Shown: piece by piece, positions 48,895 through 61,254 of the stretch
Numbering within the stretch: the first letter of the stretch is position 1
Layout of the letters: each line of letters begins with the position of its first letter
Source: Lathyrus oleraceus
Taxonomy: Eukaryota > Streptophyta > Magnoliopsida > Fabales > Fabaceae
Direction: 5' to 3'
Assembly: GCF_024323335.1 (NCBI RefSeq)
Contig: NC_066579.1
Coordinates: 4,169,001 to 4,233,000 of the forward strand
DNA: 64,000 nt
Made by a program: the position numbers and the translations under genes
The notes under the pieces: model-generated
Told to the model about the DNA's origin: nothing
Seen by the model: only the letters and a program-made list of their open reading frames with translations
The model's database searches: none

Positions 48895-50725
48895 TGTTGG
48901 GGTCGATGGAAATATACATGTTGAAGAAGTCACACATCGCTTAGTTTTGTGATTGAAGAGAGTTCAAAGTTATATATAGGATACAAGTTCTTTGAAGTCC
49001 TACATCGCTTAGTTTTGTGAAGGAAGAGAGAGTCCAAGAGTATATATATGATTCAAGTTCTTCATTCCAAGATGCACAAATCAAAAACACTTTAAGCTTG
49101 TATTTGACTTTCTTTGTTCCCTTATAGTGTTGTGAGATGTAGTTAAATATTTTTTTAGGGTGTGGGTGTACTAGGGAGGGGTCTGAGTTAGTTGAGGGTA
49201 TATTATATGTTGTAACAATTTTCACAGTGTTATTTTCTTGTTGTCTATTGACAACGGTCGTGGTTTTTTCTTCGATTTTGGAGTTTCTACGTTATGTTCT
49301 TGTGTTGTGATTGTGTTCCTCTTTTTCTCTATGTTTTGTTTGTTTTTCCCCAACAACTGATATAAGAGCTTTTGGTTTGATTTGAGGATAAACGTTATTA
49401 GTATGTTTTGTGGTTGTAGTTTTTTTGTTGATCTTCCACATCATAAAAGAAGGGTAACATTGTGAAAGAGTTGTTGAACTGCAGTCTAAAATTCCGTTGT
49501 GCAGTTTGGGCTAGAGAAAATTAATGGATAAATTTTTTTGACTTGTGGAAAGTTCAAGTCAAAGATGTGTTGATACAATTAAGATGATACAAGGTGCAAG
49601 ATTATGTCGGTGGTTGAAGAGTTTCCCACCAACATGGAAGTTGCACCATAATGTTTCAACCTGGTTTTCGACATGCAAAAATTCTTGAAGTCATTTAGCT
49701 TTAAGTGAAGTATACTCTTCTTTAGGTGGAGTATGATAGTTTTTTAAAACTATGATTGTCGGTGAAGACAATGTGAAATTCTTGGAGTGATTTATCTTTA
49801 AGTGAAATGTATTCTTTATGATAAAATATATTATTGTCGGTGATGACAGTGTAAAATTCTTGAAGTAGTTTATCTTCAAGTGAAATATATTTTTCATGAG
49901 AGAGTATGATAGTTTTTAAAACTATGATTGTCGGTGAAGATAATGTAAAATTCTTGTAGTGGTTTAACTTCAAGTGAAATTTATTCTTCATGGTAAAGTA
50001 TATGATTGTCAGTGATGACAATGTGAAATTCTTGAAGTGATTTATCTTCAAGTGAAATATATTCTCCATGAGAGAGTGTGATAGTTTTTAAAACTATGAC
50101 TGTCAGTGAAGACAATGTGAAAATTCTTCGAATATGATTGTCGATGAAGACAATAAAAGTTGATATATTATTTTCAATCAATGTGGAAATTGTTGATATT
50201 GGTTGAAAATATACACGTCGATACTCTTTACGGTAGAGTTTGATTCTCGGTGAAGACAATGAAAACTTATGCATTTATTTTCAATCAAGATGGAGATTGT
50301 TGGGGCTGGTGGAAAATATACATGTTGAAAAAGTCCCACGATGCTTAATTTTGTGAACGAAGAGCGAGTCCAATGCTTTATATATGATACAAGTTCTTTG
50401 AAGTCCCACATCACTTAGTTTTGTGAAGGAAGATGGAGTCCAAGTGTATATATAGGATTCAAGTTCTTCATTCCAAGATGCATCATTCAAAAGCATTTTA
50501 AGCTTGTATTTGACTTTCTTTGTTCTCTTATACTCTTGTATTTGAGTGTTATGGTATGTAATTAAATATTATGTGTTGTAACAATTTTCACATAGTGTTA
50601 TTCTCTGGTTGTCTATTGTCAATGACCATGGCTTTTTTCTTTCAATTTTAGAGTTTCCACGTTATGTTCTTTTGTTGTGATTGTGTTCCTCTTTTTTCTC
50701 TAAGTTTTGTTTGTTTTTCCCAACT
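48895..50725 (+). mobile_element. Small non-coding copia-like LTR element
   Basis: Two direct repeats of about 430-460 bp (48895-49355 and 50298-50725) start TGTTGGGG; the first ends CCCCAACA. The first is followed by ACTGATATAAGAGC, a decayed initiator-Met-type PBS. The second is preceded by AAGATGGAGAT, a copia-type polypurine tract. The 940-bp interior keeps only a trace of a copia gag start (near 49505-49570) and a tandem repeat. A polypurine-like tract also precedes the first LTR, so the left end is probably a junction with another copy rather than a clean insertion. No target duplication was identified. Confidence 0.65.
49700..50140. repeat. Dimeric tandem repeat, period 171-172 bp
   Basis: The landmark ATTGTCGGTGAAGACAATG recurs at 49756, 49833, 49927, 50005 and 50099, spacings 77, 94, 78 and 94. 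Two diverged half-units therefore alternate, giving a 171-172-bp higher-order unit. The longer half carries ATAGTTTTTAAAACTATGA, an inverted repeat. Apparent minus-strand ORFs here are repeat artefacts. Confidence 0.8.
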
Positions 50726-51609
50726 GAGACAACTCACAAGATGCTCTAACATGTTTCATTTAAGATATATATATTTTTAAAAAGGTTTTAGGATCTTGAA
50801 ACTCTAAACATTTAGTATAAAGTCTAACTAACAGTTCAAACCTATGTATATATTATTCTAAATCATAAATGTCATTTTTACGATCTCTATTAACTTTAGA
50901 TTGTTTTCATATACACCTAAAATGTTGGGAGGAAATAATAAAAGTTCACCGTCGAAGTGTTTATCATCTTCTTCGTCAACACCATTACATTTGAAGAATC
51001 CCATAACTATATGGCGATTTGATAACTCAATCTTCCTTTCTTCAAGTTCATGTCTAATATAAGCGAGTGATGGTTCCCTCTAGGGGTATGGAGACCCTTG
51101 AGATCCCATGTGCCAACAAGTAAACTAATGATCTCTTATGAGATCTCTTGTTGGTTGTCAAAAGAAAGTCAAATGTCATTCCACGATAGGAAGATTTCCT
51201 TGTACAAGTCGAAGTAGGGAGACACCCCCTCTAACAATATCCCATATGCCTTAGGGAATAAATCTCGACATAATGATGGACGTGGATTCAACAATGGTTC
51301 CATATCCCACTAGAATCGCCGCTTTACCACTTCAAAATGATCTTGGTATGAAGAAGATCTTTCTCATATGAGTGCATTTACATCTTGAATCAATGACTAT
51401 CTTATTCTCAAAGACCTTCAAAGACCATTAGAGATAAGATCGTACGATAGAGTAACCGACTCTAGTAATAATTAGGAGATTATGGATACCATTCTCATGT
51501 TTTGAAATGCACGGGACCAATGAAATGCGATATGTTCATCCTTACCCTAAAAAAGGATATTACATGGTTTAAAGGCCTTAAATCAAAGTCCTTTAAAAGT
51601 TGAGTTTTC
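50726..51609. other. No recognisable gene
   Basis: About 0.9 kb with stops in all frames. A 17-base string ACCGTCGAAGTGTTTAT near 50955 also occurs near 44991 in the host Tat LTR, which hints at a shared LTR relative. Nothing else is identified. Confidence 0.5.
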
Positions 51610-53830
51610 CCCTCAGAAAAGGAGCTTGTGAATGATTTGATTCTACAATCGTTACCGGAGAGCTTAAGTTAGTTTGTCATTAATTTCAATATGAATGATA
51701 TGGACGAATATTTTCTTGAGTTGTTAGGTATGTTGAGAACTGCTTAGCAAAATCTAAAATCAAAAGGGAGGACCATTCTCTTGGTCAATAATGGAAATAA
51801 GTAGAACAAAAAGCCTAACAAGCAGGGTAGTAAAGGGAAATGCAAGGATGTTGCCAGACCCAAACATATTTCTCATGCCTTGAAGTTTAGTGGAGGTATA
51901 ACAAAGGAGGGCACTTGCTTCTGCTGTAGTAAGACCGGAGATTGAAAAAAAAAACTCCACAAAGTACCTGGAAGATAAGAAGAATGAATTAGAGACTTCA
52001 TCTTCATGTACTTTTGTTATAGAAATAAATTTATCTACTTCTACATCATGGGTTTTGGATACTGGAGGTGGTTCTCACATTTGTAATAATGTGCAGAGGC
52101 TAAAAAGGAGTAGAGAATTGACCAAGAGTGAAGTCAATCTACGAGTTAGCAATGGAGCAAAGGTTATTGCTTTAGCCTTAGGAACTTATGCATTGACTTT
52201 AACTAATGGTTTAGTAATTTAGTTACAAAACTGCTATTATGTACCTACAATTAGCAGAAATATTATTTCCAATTCTTGTTTGGATAAGTTTATCTTTTCA
52301 TTTATAATAAAGAACAATTGTTGCTCTATTTATTTGAATGATGTATTATATTCTACTTCACAAATAAAAAATGGACTATATGTCCTTGATCTTGAAATTC
52401 CTATTTATAACATTAATACTAAAAGGATGAAACCCAACAAGTTAAATCCAACATACGTTTTTCATTGTCACTTAGGTCACATAAATGAGAAACATATTTC
52501 CAAACTCCATACAGATGAATTCTTGGACTCTTTTGATTATGAATCTTATGAGACATGCATACCTTGTTTACTTGGAAAGATGACAAAGTCCCCATTTAAA
52601 GGAAAAGGTGAAAGGGCAAGTAGATCTTTTGGTCCTCATACATACTGATGTATGTGGATCATTGAACGCACATGCCAAAGAAGGTATTCAACACTTCATT
52701 ACATTTACTAATGACTACATTAGGTATGATTATGTCTATTTAATGAAACACAAATTTGAATGCTCTAAAAAGTTCAAGGAGTTCAAAAATGAAGTACAAA
52801 ACCAACTATTCAAGAATTTTAAAACCATTTGATCAGATCGAGATGGTGAATATTTAAGCTTATAGTTTGATGACCATTTGAAAGAGTGCGGGATTCTATC
52901 CTAACTAACTCTTTTGGGAACACCACAATTAAATGGTGTATATGAGAGAAGAAATCGAACCTTGTTAAACATGGTTCGATCGATGATGAGTCATGCTGAT
53001 CTTCCAAACTCCTTTTGGGGACATGTCCTATTGACAACATCTTACACAGTTAACCCTGTTCCATCCAAAACAGTTGAGAAGACACCATATGAGATATGGA
53101 GTGGTAAGTGACCACATATGTCTTTCATGAAGATTTGGGGTTGTGAAGCGTATGTAAAATGAGATATTTCAACTATGTTTGAGCCCAAATCATATAAATT
53201 CTTTTTATGGGGTATCTTAAAGAAACTAGAAGATATTACTTCTATAATCCTTCTGAGGAAAAAATGTTTGTCGCTCGAGCTAGAGTATTCTTAGAAAATG
53301 ATTTTATTTTCAAAGGAATAAGTGGAGGAAAATATATCTTGTAGAAATTCACGAATCATAAAGTAGTGACATACCTATAGAGGAGCAAGACCAGTAAACA
53401 CAATAGGCTGTGGAAGAGCAACCTACTAATGTAGAACAAGACCTGTAGGTAAAACATGATCACCAACTGAATAGATATGGATATCTCATAATTGATCAAG
53501 ATGATGTATATCTTATTGATCAATATGAATCTGTGACCTACCAAGAGGCCATCATTGGTCCTGAGTCTGAGAACTGTCTAGAGGCCATGAAATTTGAAAT
53601 GGTTTCCATATACATAAGTTTGGACCTTGGTAAAGCCCTTTGTAAGAGTTAATCATATAGGATGCAATTGGGTCTTTAAAAAGAAGGTTAACATGGATGG
53701 TAAGGTACATACCTATAAGAAAAGACTGGTTACTGGGATATAATACAATTCATGGTGTATACTATGATGAAACTTTTTCACCAGTTGTAATGCTCAAATA
53801 TGTTCGAATTTTAGTTGTTATCGCTATAAC
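51610..53830 (+). pseudogene. Copia gag-INT-RT remnant, truncated at both ends
   Basis: Plus-strand relative of the copia element at 8894-17251, heavily mutated. Gag tail (NFNMNDMD near 51690), a zinc-knuckle relic (CFCCSKTGD near 51920) and a protease relic (WVLDTGG near 52055) come first. Then follow GAG-pre-integrase (52280-52648, CHLGHINEKHISKLH), integrase pieces (52608-53111), and the start of RT (KKKVNMDGKVHTYKKR near 53680). It breaks off near 53830 within RT. Many stops and shifts are present. No LTRs are visible. The protease motif retains DTGG, unlike the copy at 13310. Confidence 0.88.
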
Positions 53831-55696
53831 ATCCTAAACCCCAAAACTTATATTTTAAGAATTACACGATCATCTATGGTGTCACCGACGACAAAAACTT
53901 TAACAATACAAAGATTTAACAATAAAAGAAACGTTTTATAGGAATTACTAACATCAATCAACATTTGTATCATACATTCACCTTCACTTAAGGTATCATT
54001 ACGATGATATCGTTCTTATTTCAATTTAAATAAAACAGTTACAACAAGACATTTAGTCTCAAACTTCCCCTTAAATAAAATATTTTTAAAAACTAGAGTT
54101 CTCATAAGCAACTCTCAACAACTCCAACATAAAACCAAATAAAGGTTTAAAAATCCAACAAAACATAATAATCAAATAATATTCCCGACCCCAATTTGTT
54201 ACAGAATTAGAGATATATTTCTAATAACAAAAAAACTAAATGAATTAACTCCATGAGCTAACTTCCACTTACAGCAGCAAACTCTACTCCTGAGTATCTA
54301 CAAGATGTCCATGATGGAAAACATGAAAGCAAAGGGGGTGAGAAACAACAAACCAATATAAATAGTGTAAATAATGATAAGGTAGAGAACACACAATAAA
54401 CACATATTCATTACACAATCAAAAACAACATATTCTCACACCTGGTGCAAAGTTTTCCTTCTCTTCGATGCTTTCGACAAGTGCACAAAATGTATCATGG
54501 TAGTATAAAAGGTTTTCGAATCCACAGAGAACTATAGTCACTCTAATCGTTATCTATTGTTGTTGTGTAAGTATAAGGCTAATCAGATTTTGGATGAGAA
54601 GGGGAATTAAAACAGAAAATAAAGCTTGTTTAAAAAATACTAATAAAAGCGAGACCAGAATGTAATTTCCAATCACTCCTCTAGGATTCAATAAATTCTT
54701 GGCATTTGTTTTGTTTCTTAAAATATTTTTCAGAAGAAAATATCAACTTAAAAACACTGCTCATGTTTGCGCAATCCGTGTTATGTTTCGAAACCGTAAA
54801 TGCTTTGTTGTCGCTTACTCAGTTACAATTTGGAAACAATTTTTGAAAAACCAGTAAATCCTAATTAATCACTAAAGAGTTGTCACTGTTTTTAGAAATT
54901 AAATCCAATTTTTATGTTCGGGAATGGGTCTCACACTGTCGCGCTGTTGACCAATACCTGAGTGTTTATCAAAACCAGAAAAACTAAAAACCAAGTCTCG
55001 TCAGAACCGAAACCAGTACCTGAATCCAATTTTAAAACTAAAAACCGAAACCAAAAAAACAAATTAATATTGAAATTATACGCCAAACTAATTTATCGAG
55101 TCTCGTCAGAACGACGGTCCTCACATTCAAACTCTATGAATTTAGTCGGACATGGTTATGAAAATATACATGCGATTACAAATGTTCAACTCAAATAGAG
55201 ACATGATAAATACTTTAAAACAAATGATAACACGAGTTTCAGATGAATTAAAGGAGTAAAACAAGAACTCAGAGCAATAACAATGGAAATAAAATGCTAA
55301 GGCAGGAATTGTAAAAGACTTAAAGTAAAAGTTGAAAAGTAAAGAAATTGTAAATTAAAGAAACCTGAAATGTAAAGTTGGAAATAAGTTGAATTAAACT
55401 TCAAATGACGACAAGATTGTTTGATCCAGGTACACAACAAAATCCAAAAAACACTAAGTGTGGTAGCTCCTCGATGTGAGAAAGCTACTACTTTACAATG
55501 GCGAATCTCTTCTTAAAACTAAAACTCTGAACTTGCACAAGGCTTGGATGCCAAAAATCTAATAAAACTACCTATTTATCGTGTTACAAGTGCAAAATAT
55601 GAGGTCAAAATGTGTGGAAGTTATGGGAGAAAAATATGGTGGAATGGGGAAGACCTGACCATTTTCTGTTGCTATTTTTCAGGAAACAAAGTTCAT

Positions 55697-55765
55697 GGCG
55701 GGCGCCATGCACCGTGACGGGCACCATGCACTACAGAGGGCGCCATGTACTGTGGCGGTCACCAC
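55697..55765. repeat. 19-bp GC-rich tandem repeat
   Basis: GGCGCCATG-type cores at 55701, 55720, 55739 and 55757 are spaced 18-19 bp. The first is part of the palindrome CATGGCGGGCGCCATG (55694-55709). The GC content contrasts with the AT-rich flanks. Confidence 0.7.
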
Positions 55766-57979
55766 AAGTGAAATTTGATAAGTGAGATTGTAAGTATCCT
55801 AATCCTCATGGTATTGTGTGAAAATATTGCCTCCTTTTCACTTATGAGAGCTAGTGGCATACTTGTCGATTTTATCCAAGTTGGAGCCCTTCTCATAGGT
55901 GATGTAAAGGTTCACATTTTCATGCTTATGGGTGAATAGTTGAGTGTTCTCTAAAAAATTACAAATTTCCTTTTCCTTTTTGATTACTAACATAATTTAC
56001 TAACATATTATTATATTAACTTTACTTTAATGTCATTTATCTTATGCTCTTAAATTCTTTTGCCATTTACTTTATGCTTTATTTTTAGCATCTCATATCA
56101 TATTATTTGTGATTATGTTATTTATAATTTGTCCATTTGGAATTTCATTTTCTTGTAAAATACATTAATAAAGGAAAAACCCCTAAAAAGAACTTGGTTC
56201 TCTTAATTTATGGACTTATGGTTACTATCCTTAATTATTGTGAAGTTATGGACTTAGGACTAAGATCTTGACCCTTGCTTTGGGAGATTGTGATTTGAGA
56301 CCTTGAGATTCATCTGATACCTTTGACTTTGGACTTCTTTTGAAGACTTGACTTGGTTATCCTGGTTTTATATGATCCATGATTTATTCTTTGCTTATTT
56401 GGCTTGCTTGAGGCTTAATCCAAAGGAGGGGAATTCTTGCTTGACTTATGTCACAAAGCTTTCTATATCTTGGTTAGATCTTTCCTCCCTAGCTTTTACT
56501 TTATGCTCTAGGATAATATCTTCTTCTCCTCTCCTTCTTTAATTTTCAAAATTTTCTCTCTTTGTTTTCAAAACTTTCTTGTTCTCAAACTTGAACCATT
56601 TTTTCAATAAAAACCTTGACTTTTGTCAAATGATTTTTAAAATCTTTTCTCAATAATGCTAATCCATCTTAAGTATACTCATATCAATTTCAAAAAGACT
56701 TAAAAAATGCATGAACTCATTCAAATTATTTTGTGCCCTTTGTGCATTTTTTTCTTTTAAAACTTTTTTCTCAAAGTTTAGACATGAGTCATTTCCATAG
56801 TTGAGATATGATTCTCCTATCTCAATAGTATTGATGATAATTTTTTTCCACTTAAGAGAGTTAGTGGCATACTTGTTGATCTTTATCCAAGTTGGAGCCC
56901 TTTTCATGGTGATGCAAAATTATCATACTTGGGGCAATCCAATCCTACAAACCCTAAGTTTGATGCTGATTTTGACACTTTCTCTTCCCTTGATTTGAGC
57001 TTGATCAAGTAACCCAACAATGCCAATTTGATCCACCGTCCAACATTCACTCGATCGGATATAAATTATGATTTGTTGTAACCCAAGATTTACAAAGATG
57101 ATCCATCGTCCCACGCTACTCATTTGCAAGAAACCCCCGTTCTTGAAAGCTTTCACTCGATCAGATCCAAATTGTGTAATCTTATCCAAAACATTGAAAT
57201 CCAAAATTGATCTTGAAGAATAACCCCAACTTGGTTTTCTTATTTGAAACCCTCAAAGATCTTTCAACCCAATTGATTATAACCTAATCCTAATTGGACC
57301 TTATCAAGTTATCTCTTGATAACACAACAAAAATCATTATGTGTAGTTATTGTATGAATGCAATGAGAGAGGATGAAGATGATGAAAAACTCTTTGAATC
57401 TTTCATGTTTCTTCTGTCATATTGAAGTGATGCATGGATGACTATATATAAGTAAATGTGTGTGTGTGCGTGTGTGTGTGAAGTAGAAAACAGAGCCTGA
57501 ATAGGTTGCAAAATTACAAAATTGGACATTTTGAGCAGTGGGGGTTGGCTCATTCGATGAGGGAGTCAACCCCTAACGACAATGGAGTCGACCCATCATG
57601 GATAGGGATTGAATATTCAAAAATAACATTCAATGGGAGTCGACCTATAGCTCGAGGGAGTAGACTCCTTAGTGTCATGTGCCGACTCCAAACTCCTTAT
57701 GTATTGACACCTTTTTGAAAGGGAATTTTCTTTGCAATATGCTTCAGAGGAAGTCGACCCCTAGCACGAGTGAGTCGACTACAAACATGATTTTTCACAA
57801 AAATACATATTTTTGACCTTTTTAACATGTCCAAATGATTATGAATCGGTCTAAAAATGTCCTAAGATGAAAATGATGCTGAGACATAAAGTGATAAGAT
57901 CCAATGTACAAATACTCAAATACTATTTTCCTAGTTTTGACATCAATCAAAAATATCTAAGAGAATAGTGCGTCCACAT

Positions 57980-58200
57980 TAGAGTCTCGTCACATGCTCA
58001 TCTTAACACCTCGTTTGAAGGACTTAAATTATCGTTAGACATGCTCATCTTAATGCCTTGCATGAGGGACTTATAGTCTTGTCATACAAGCTCATCTCAA
58101 CGCCTCACTTGGAGGTACTTGACTTAGAGTCTCGTTAAACAGGCTCATCTAAACACCTCGCCAGGAAGTATTTGACTTAGAGTCCCATAAGCCTAGGCTC
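57980..58200. repeat. Degenerate 47-53-bp tandem repeat, about 4-5 units
   Basis: GCTCATCTTAACACCTCG-like strings begin at 57996, 58043, 58090 and 58143, with a fifth, weaker copy near 58194. AGAGTCTCGT separates several of them. Confidence 0.7.
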
Positions 58201-59063
58201 GCCTGATGTAAAGTCAATTAAGCACTTCCCTTTTTACCAAGAACTTGAGCTTATGGAACTGTGTACTGATATATTTGTAAAGATCCACAATGGGCGACGA
58301 GGGCATATAGTGCACAGGGTATGACATCGCCCGCAACGTGTATCACTCGCATATGACAGGAAAATATGGGAGTGATGTGTCCTGATCAAATGTGATGTAG
58401 ATAAGGAGTCATGAGAATAACTCATATTTCCCTTAGAAATAGGGATTCAACTGTGAACTAACATTATTAGAAAGGGGCGTTTCCATTTTCGAAAAACCAT
58501 AAATTCAGGTCTCTTAGCCCCTATAAATACATCAACCTTAGGGTTGAAGGACAATTTGATATTCACCAAAGAATACCCCTGTAACAAAGTTTCTCATCCT
58601 CGTGAGCTTGCTCTAACCTTATAAAAAACATCTCAAAAATAGGACTTCCCATCCCTGCGAACTTGCCTTAACATTCATAAACATTATAGCTCATAAGGAT
58701 GCTATGCATATTTATTATTTTTCAACAAATAGAGTGATCAAAATATGAAAATCTTCATCTAATAAAGGGAATCTGATTTTTTTTAATGGTATAATTCTTT
58801 AAATTCGTCCTAAATGAGAGGGACATGTTTAATATTAATTACACTATAAATGAAGAGGTACACTTTTGAAAAACTAAACTTCCCTTAAATTAAATTAAGC
58901 ATTTTTAACTATATTTTTTTCCATATAATTAAGAGTCTCATATTTTAATTTCCATATTCAGAAATTCTTCTTGCATATAATCTCAGCCCGATTATCCATA
59001 ATGAAGATAAGAGTTTGAGCATTAATTAGAAAACATGACTATAGTCTATACATAAGCAACAAA

Positions 59064-59525
59064 TTAATGCACCAAACTCATCTCATAGTTATCTTGCCAA
59101 AATGAATTGTAAGCATGTTCTTCCATATCAAATCCATCATCACAAACCATTAAATGGTCAACCATCACACTCATCTCATCTCCACAAGACTCCCAACTCC
59201 CATCATCAAATTGAAAGGATGGCATCAAATCCATATCAACCCATTCAACCCCAAAGTCATGTCCTTCATCCACTTGCCCTATGTTCCATGATTCGTTGCA
59301 ACTTTCATCAAAATTGCTCTTCATTTGTAGTAACTCTATGCTTTTTGAATCATCATGATCACTCATCTTGCTTTCACTAATTTCAGCCTCAAAAGATCTT
59401 ATCAAACTGTCTAGTCTTTCATCATCATTTTCATCACATGGCAACTCTTCCATTAGTGACATGAGAAGATTATCACCCTTGATTTCTACATCATAAGCCA
59501 AAGTTTCACAACCTTGTGAAGCCAT
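59064..59525 (-). CDS. Putative host gene: acidic 153-residue protein of unknown function
   Basis: Single-exon ORF from ATG 59525 (MASQGCETLAYDVEIKGDN) to TAA 59064-59066. It does not resemble any retroelement protein. It is very rich in Asp and Glu, has several Trp/Phe/Met clusters (WVDMDLMPSFQF, SFWQDNYEMSLVH at the C-terminus), and has no signal peptide, membrane segment or catalytic motif that I can see. That composition would fit a small nuclear or transcription-related protein, but this is only a guess. Support for a real gene comes from its uninterrupted frame in decayed DNA and a promoter-like region 135-175 bp upstream. A pyrimidine-rich leader (CTCTACTCTCTCTATT on the minus strand) also precedes it. 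I do not recognise the family. Confidence 0.7.
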   Translation of the reverse strand: MASQGCETLAYDVEIKGDNLLMSLMEELPCDENDDERLDSLIRSFEAEISESKMSDHDDSKSIELLQMKSNFDESCNESWNIGQVDEGHDFGVEWVDMDLMPSFQFDDGSWESCGDEMSVMVDHLMVCDDGFDMEEHAYNSFWQDNYEMSLVH

Positions 59526-59660
59526 TTGGTAAAAATTATTAAATTGGTTTAATTGTTTATAACCTTGAAGAAGAGAAAAAGATGAACAATAATAGAGAGA
59601 GTAGAGAATGAGAAAAGAATGTTTAAGATGAATTGATTGTAAATGAGGGAAGTTTGGGTT

Positions 59661-59696
59661 TTATATAGAGACGACTCATATAAGGTGCCACGTCAC
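59661..59696 (-). promoter_or_regulatory. Promoter of the putative host gene: TATA box and ABRE-like element
   Basis: The minus strand reads CTCTATATAA at 59670-59661, about 137 bp before the ATG. About 20 bp upstream of that is GTGACGTGGCA (59696-59686), containing ACGTGGC, the core of ABRE (abscisic-acid response) elements bound by bZIP factors. Spacing is typical of a plant promoter. Regulation by ABA is an inference from motif alone. Confidence 0.6.
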
Positions 59697-59699
59697 TTC

Positions 59700-60337
59700 A
59701 TGAAGGGGACCTTACATCCATTATGGCCTAGTATGCACAAACATAAAAATTATATGGATCGATATGAGTTATCATGTTGCATAGAATATTAGCAATATCA
59801 CAAATAATATATTAAAAGTTGTACAATGAATGATAAAGAAATATGGAGACATAAATGTATATGTGCTGTGGCAATAAGGACGGTTCAGAGTAAGTAAGAT
59901 AAGATATTGTGGTGATCTTAGAATCTGACCCCAAAACCTCAATTGATGGTGGGTGGGACAAGGAAACATGAAAAGACAGAGATTAACCTATTTTTTATTT
60001 GGAATTGTGGTTAGATAAATACTTTTCCAAACAATATCAATCTTTTGATGTATCAGAATCGATGATGATAATAAATTATTTTAGGGCCCATAATAATAGT
60101 AATAATGACTTGATTAGGAATCTATAGGTGTTAAATATCCATCACATAAAGAAGCTTCCCTGCTGTATTATTTTTTGAGTTAGATAATAGCAATAACACA
60201 AAACACATAACATGATTTTGTTTACATTAATAATGTTTTTTCTTCTGTACGGAGGTTAGGAGATGTTATCATAATATTTGATAACAATAATGCTGGCTTC
60301 CTATAAAATATCAAATATTGATTTAACATTGTAATTT

Positions 60338-60436
<99 letters not shown>

Positions 60437-61254
60437 TGTTCACGTAGTGAATGATTTTTTAAATCTTGAATTGGAGTATAAATATATGGCTTATTGGATT
60501 AGATATTAGGGATGAAATAATTTTCTTTTACTTTTCCAACGAGTCCGAAGATGCAGAGAAGATTGATTATTCTTTCATTATATATGGGGATTGTTTTCTC
60601 ATTTTGTTTCGACGGTCCAACAAATTCTCTCCTAAGCACCTCGTCTGTCACGTTTGGGTGAACTATACCAGGTAGTAAACACAAATATGGGTTGGGTGAC
60701 CCATGTCACAATTGGATGACCCAATGTGGCACCTATTCCGTTCCTTATAGGCCCTTTACGCCTTCTTTCAATGACTTGTATTTTGTACACTCTATTGATG
60801 TGCTTCAAATCCAAATCATATGAATAAAGTATTGAGTTATAAGATTGTTATATCATCCATCTTATTATTATAATTGTCCAAACATAAGGAGAGTGAACGA
60901 AACTTCACGGGTAGTATTAAGAAAGTGACCTTGAACTAATAGAGTTCATAGTAAGTCCATTTGTCATTCTGACTATTGAGAGTGGAATATTTCTATAGGG
61001 AGTCCTGAATAGAGAGTCACATGTAGTATTAGATTGAGGCATTGAACAAGGTTTGTTCATCTAAGACAATTGTACTGATACTATTGAGTGTGAATTTTAT
61101 TTCTTGGGTTGGAAGCCCCTCCAGACATAGGTGAAATTGCACCGAACATGGTTAACAATCCTTTATGTTCTTTCTTGCTTTAATTGTTATTTACTATCTG
61201 TCTTGCAAACTATTTTTTCTTGTATAAATTATCTTAGACATTGTGTCTAACATC
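59700..61254. other. Intergenic, AT-rich, no gene
   Basis: Contains the TA tract at 60337-60434 and no ORF with recognisable similarity. The last 300 bp (about 60950-61254) read like the leader or LTR tail of the copia remnant that follows, but no LTR boundary could be placed. Confidence 0.5.
60337..60434. repeat. (TA)n microsatellite, about 98 bp
   Basis: A TA run with the same interruption type (ATTATATATATAATAT, near 60357) as the tract at 41513-41742. Confidence 0.95.

Larger units (their letters stand above)
53831..58963. other. Degenerate LTR-like and repeat DNA, no gene
   Basis: No ORF in these 5.1 kb resembles a known protein. Visible structure includes a possible LTR-type start (CATCCTAAACCCCAAAAC at 53828) and a 19-bp repeat (55697-55765). 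A 65-70-bp duplication occurs at 55843-55911 and 56849-56918. A stretch at 55930-56560 resembles the complement of the LTR at 62531-64000 (GTGAATAG...GAGTGTTCTC). GAGTCGACC-type repeats occur at 57560-57780, and a 47-53-bp tandem repeat at 57980-58200. Confidence 0.55.

Noticed and set aside
60466..60814. ORFs of 60-69 codons near 60500-60800
   Set aside because: Short, overlapping on both strands, without similarity to any protein family I recognise.
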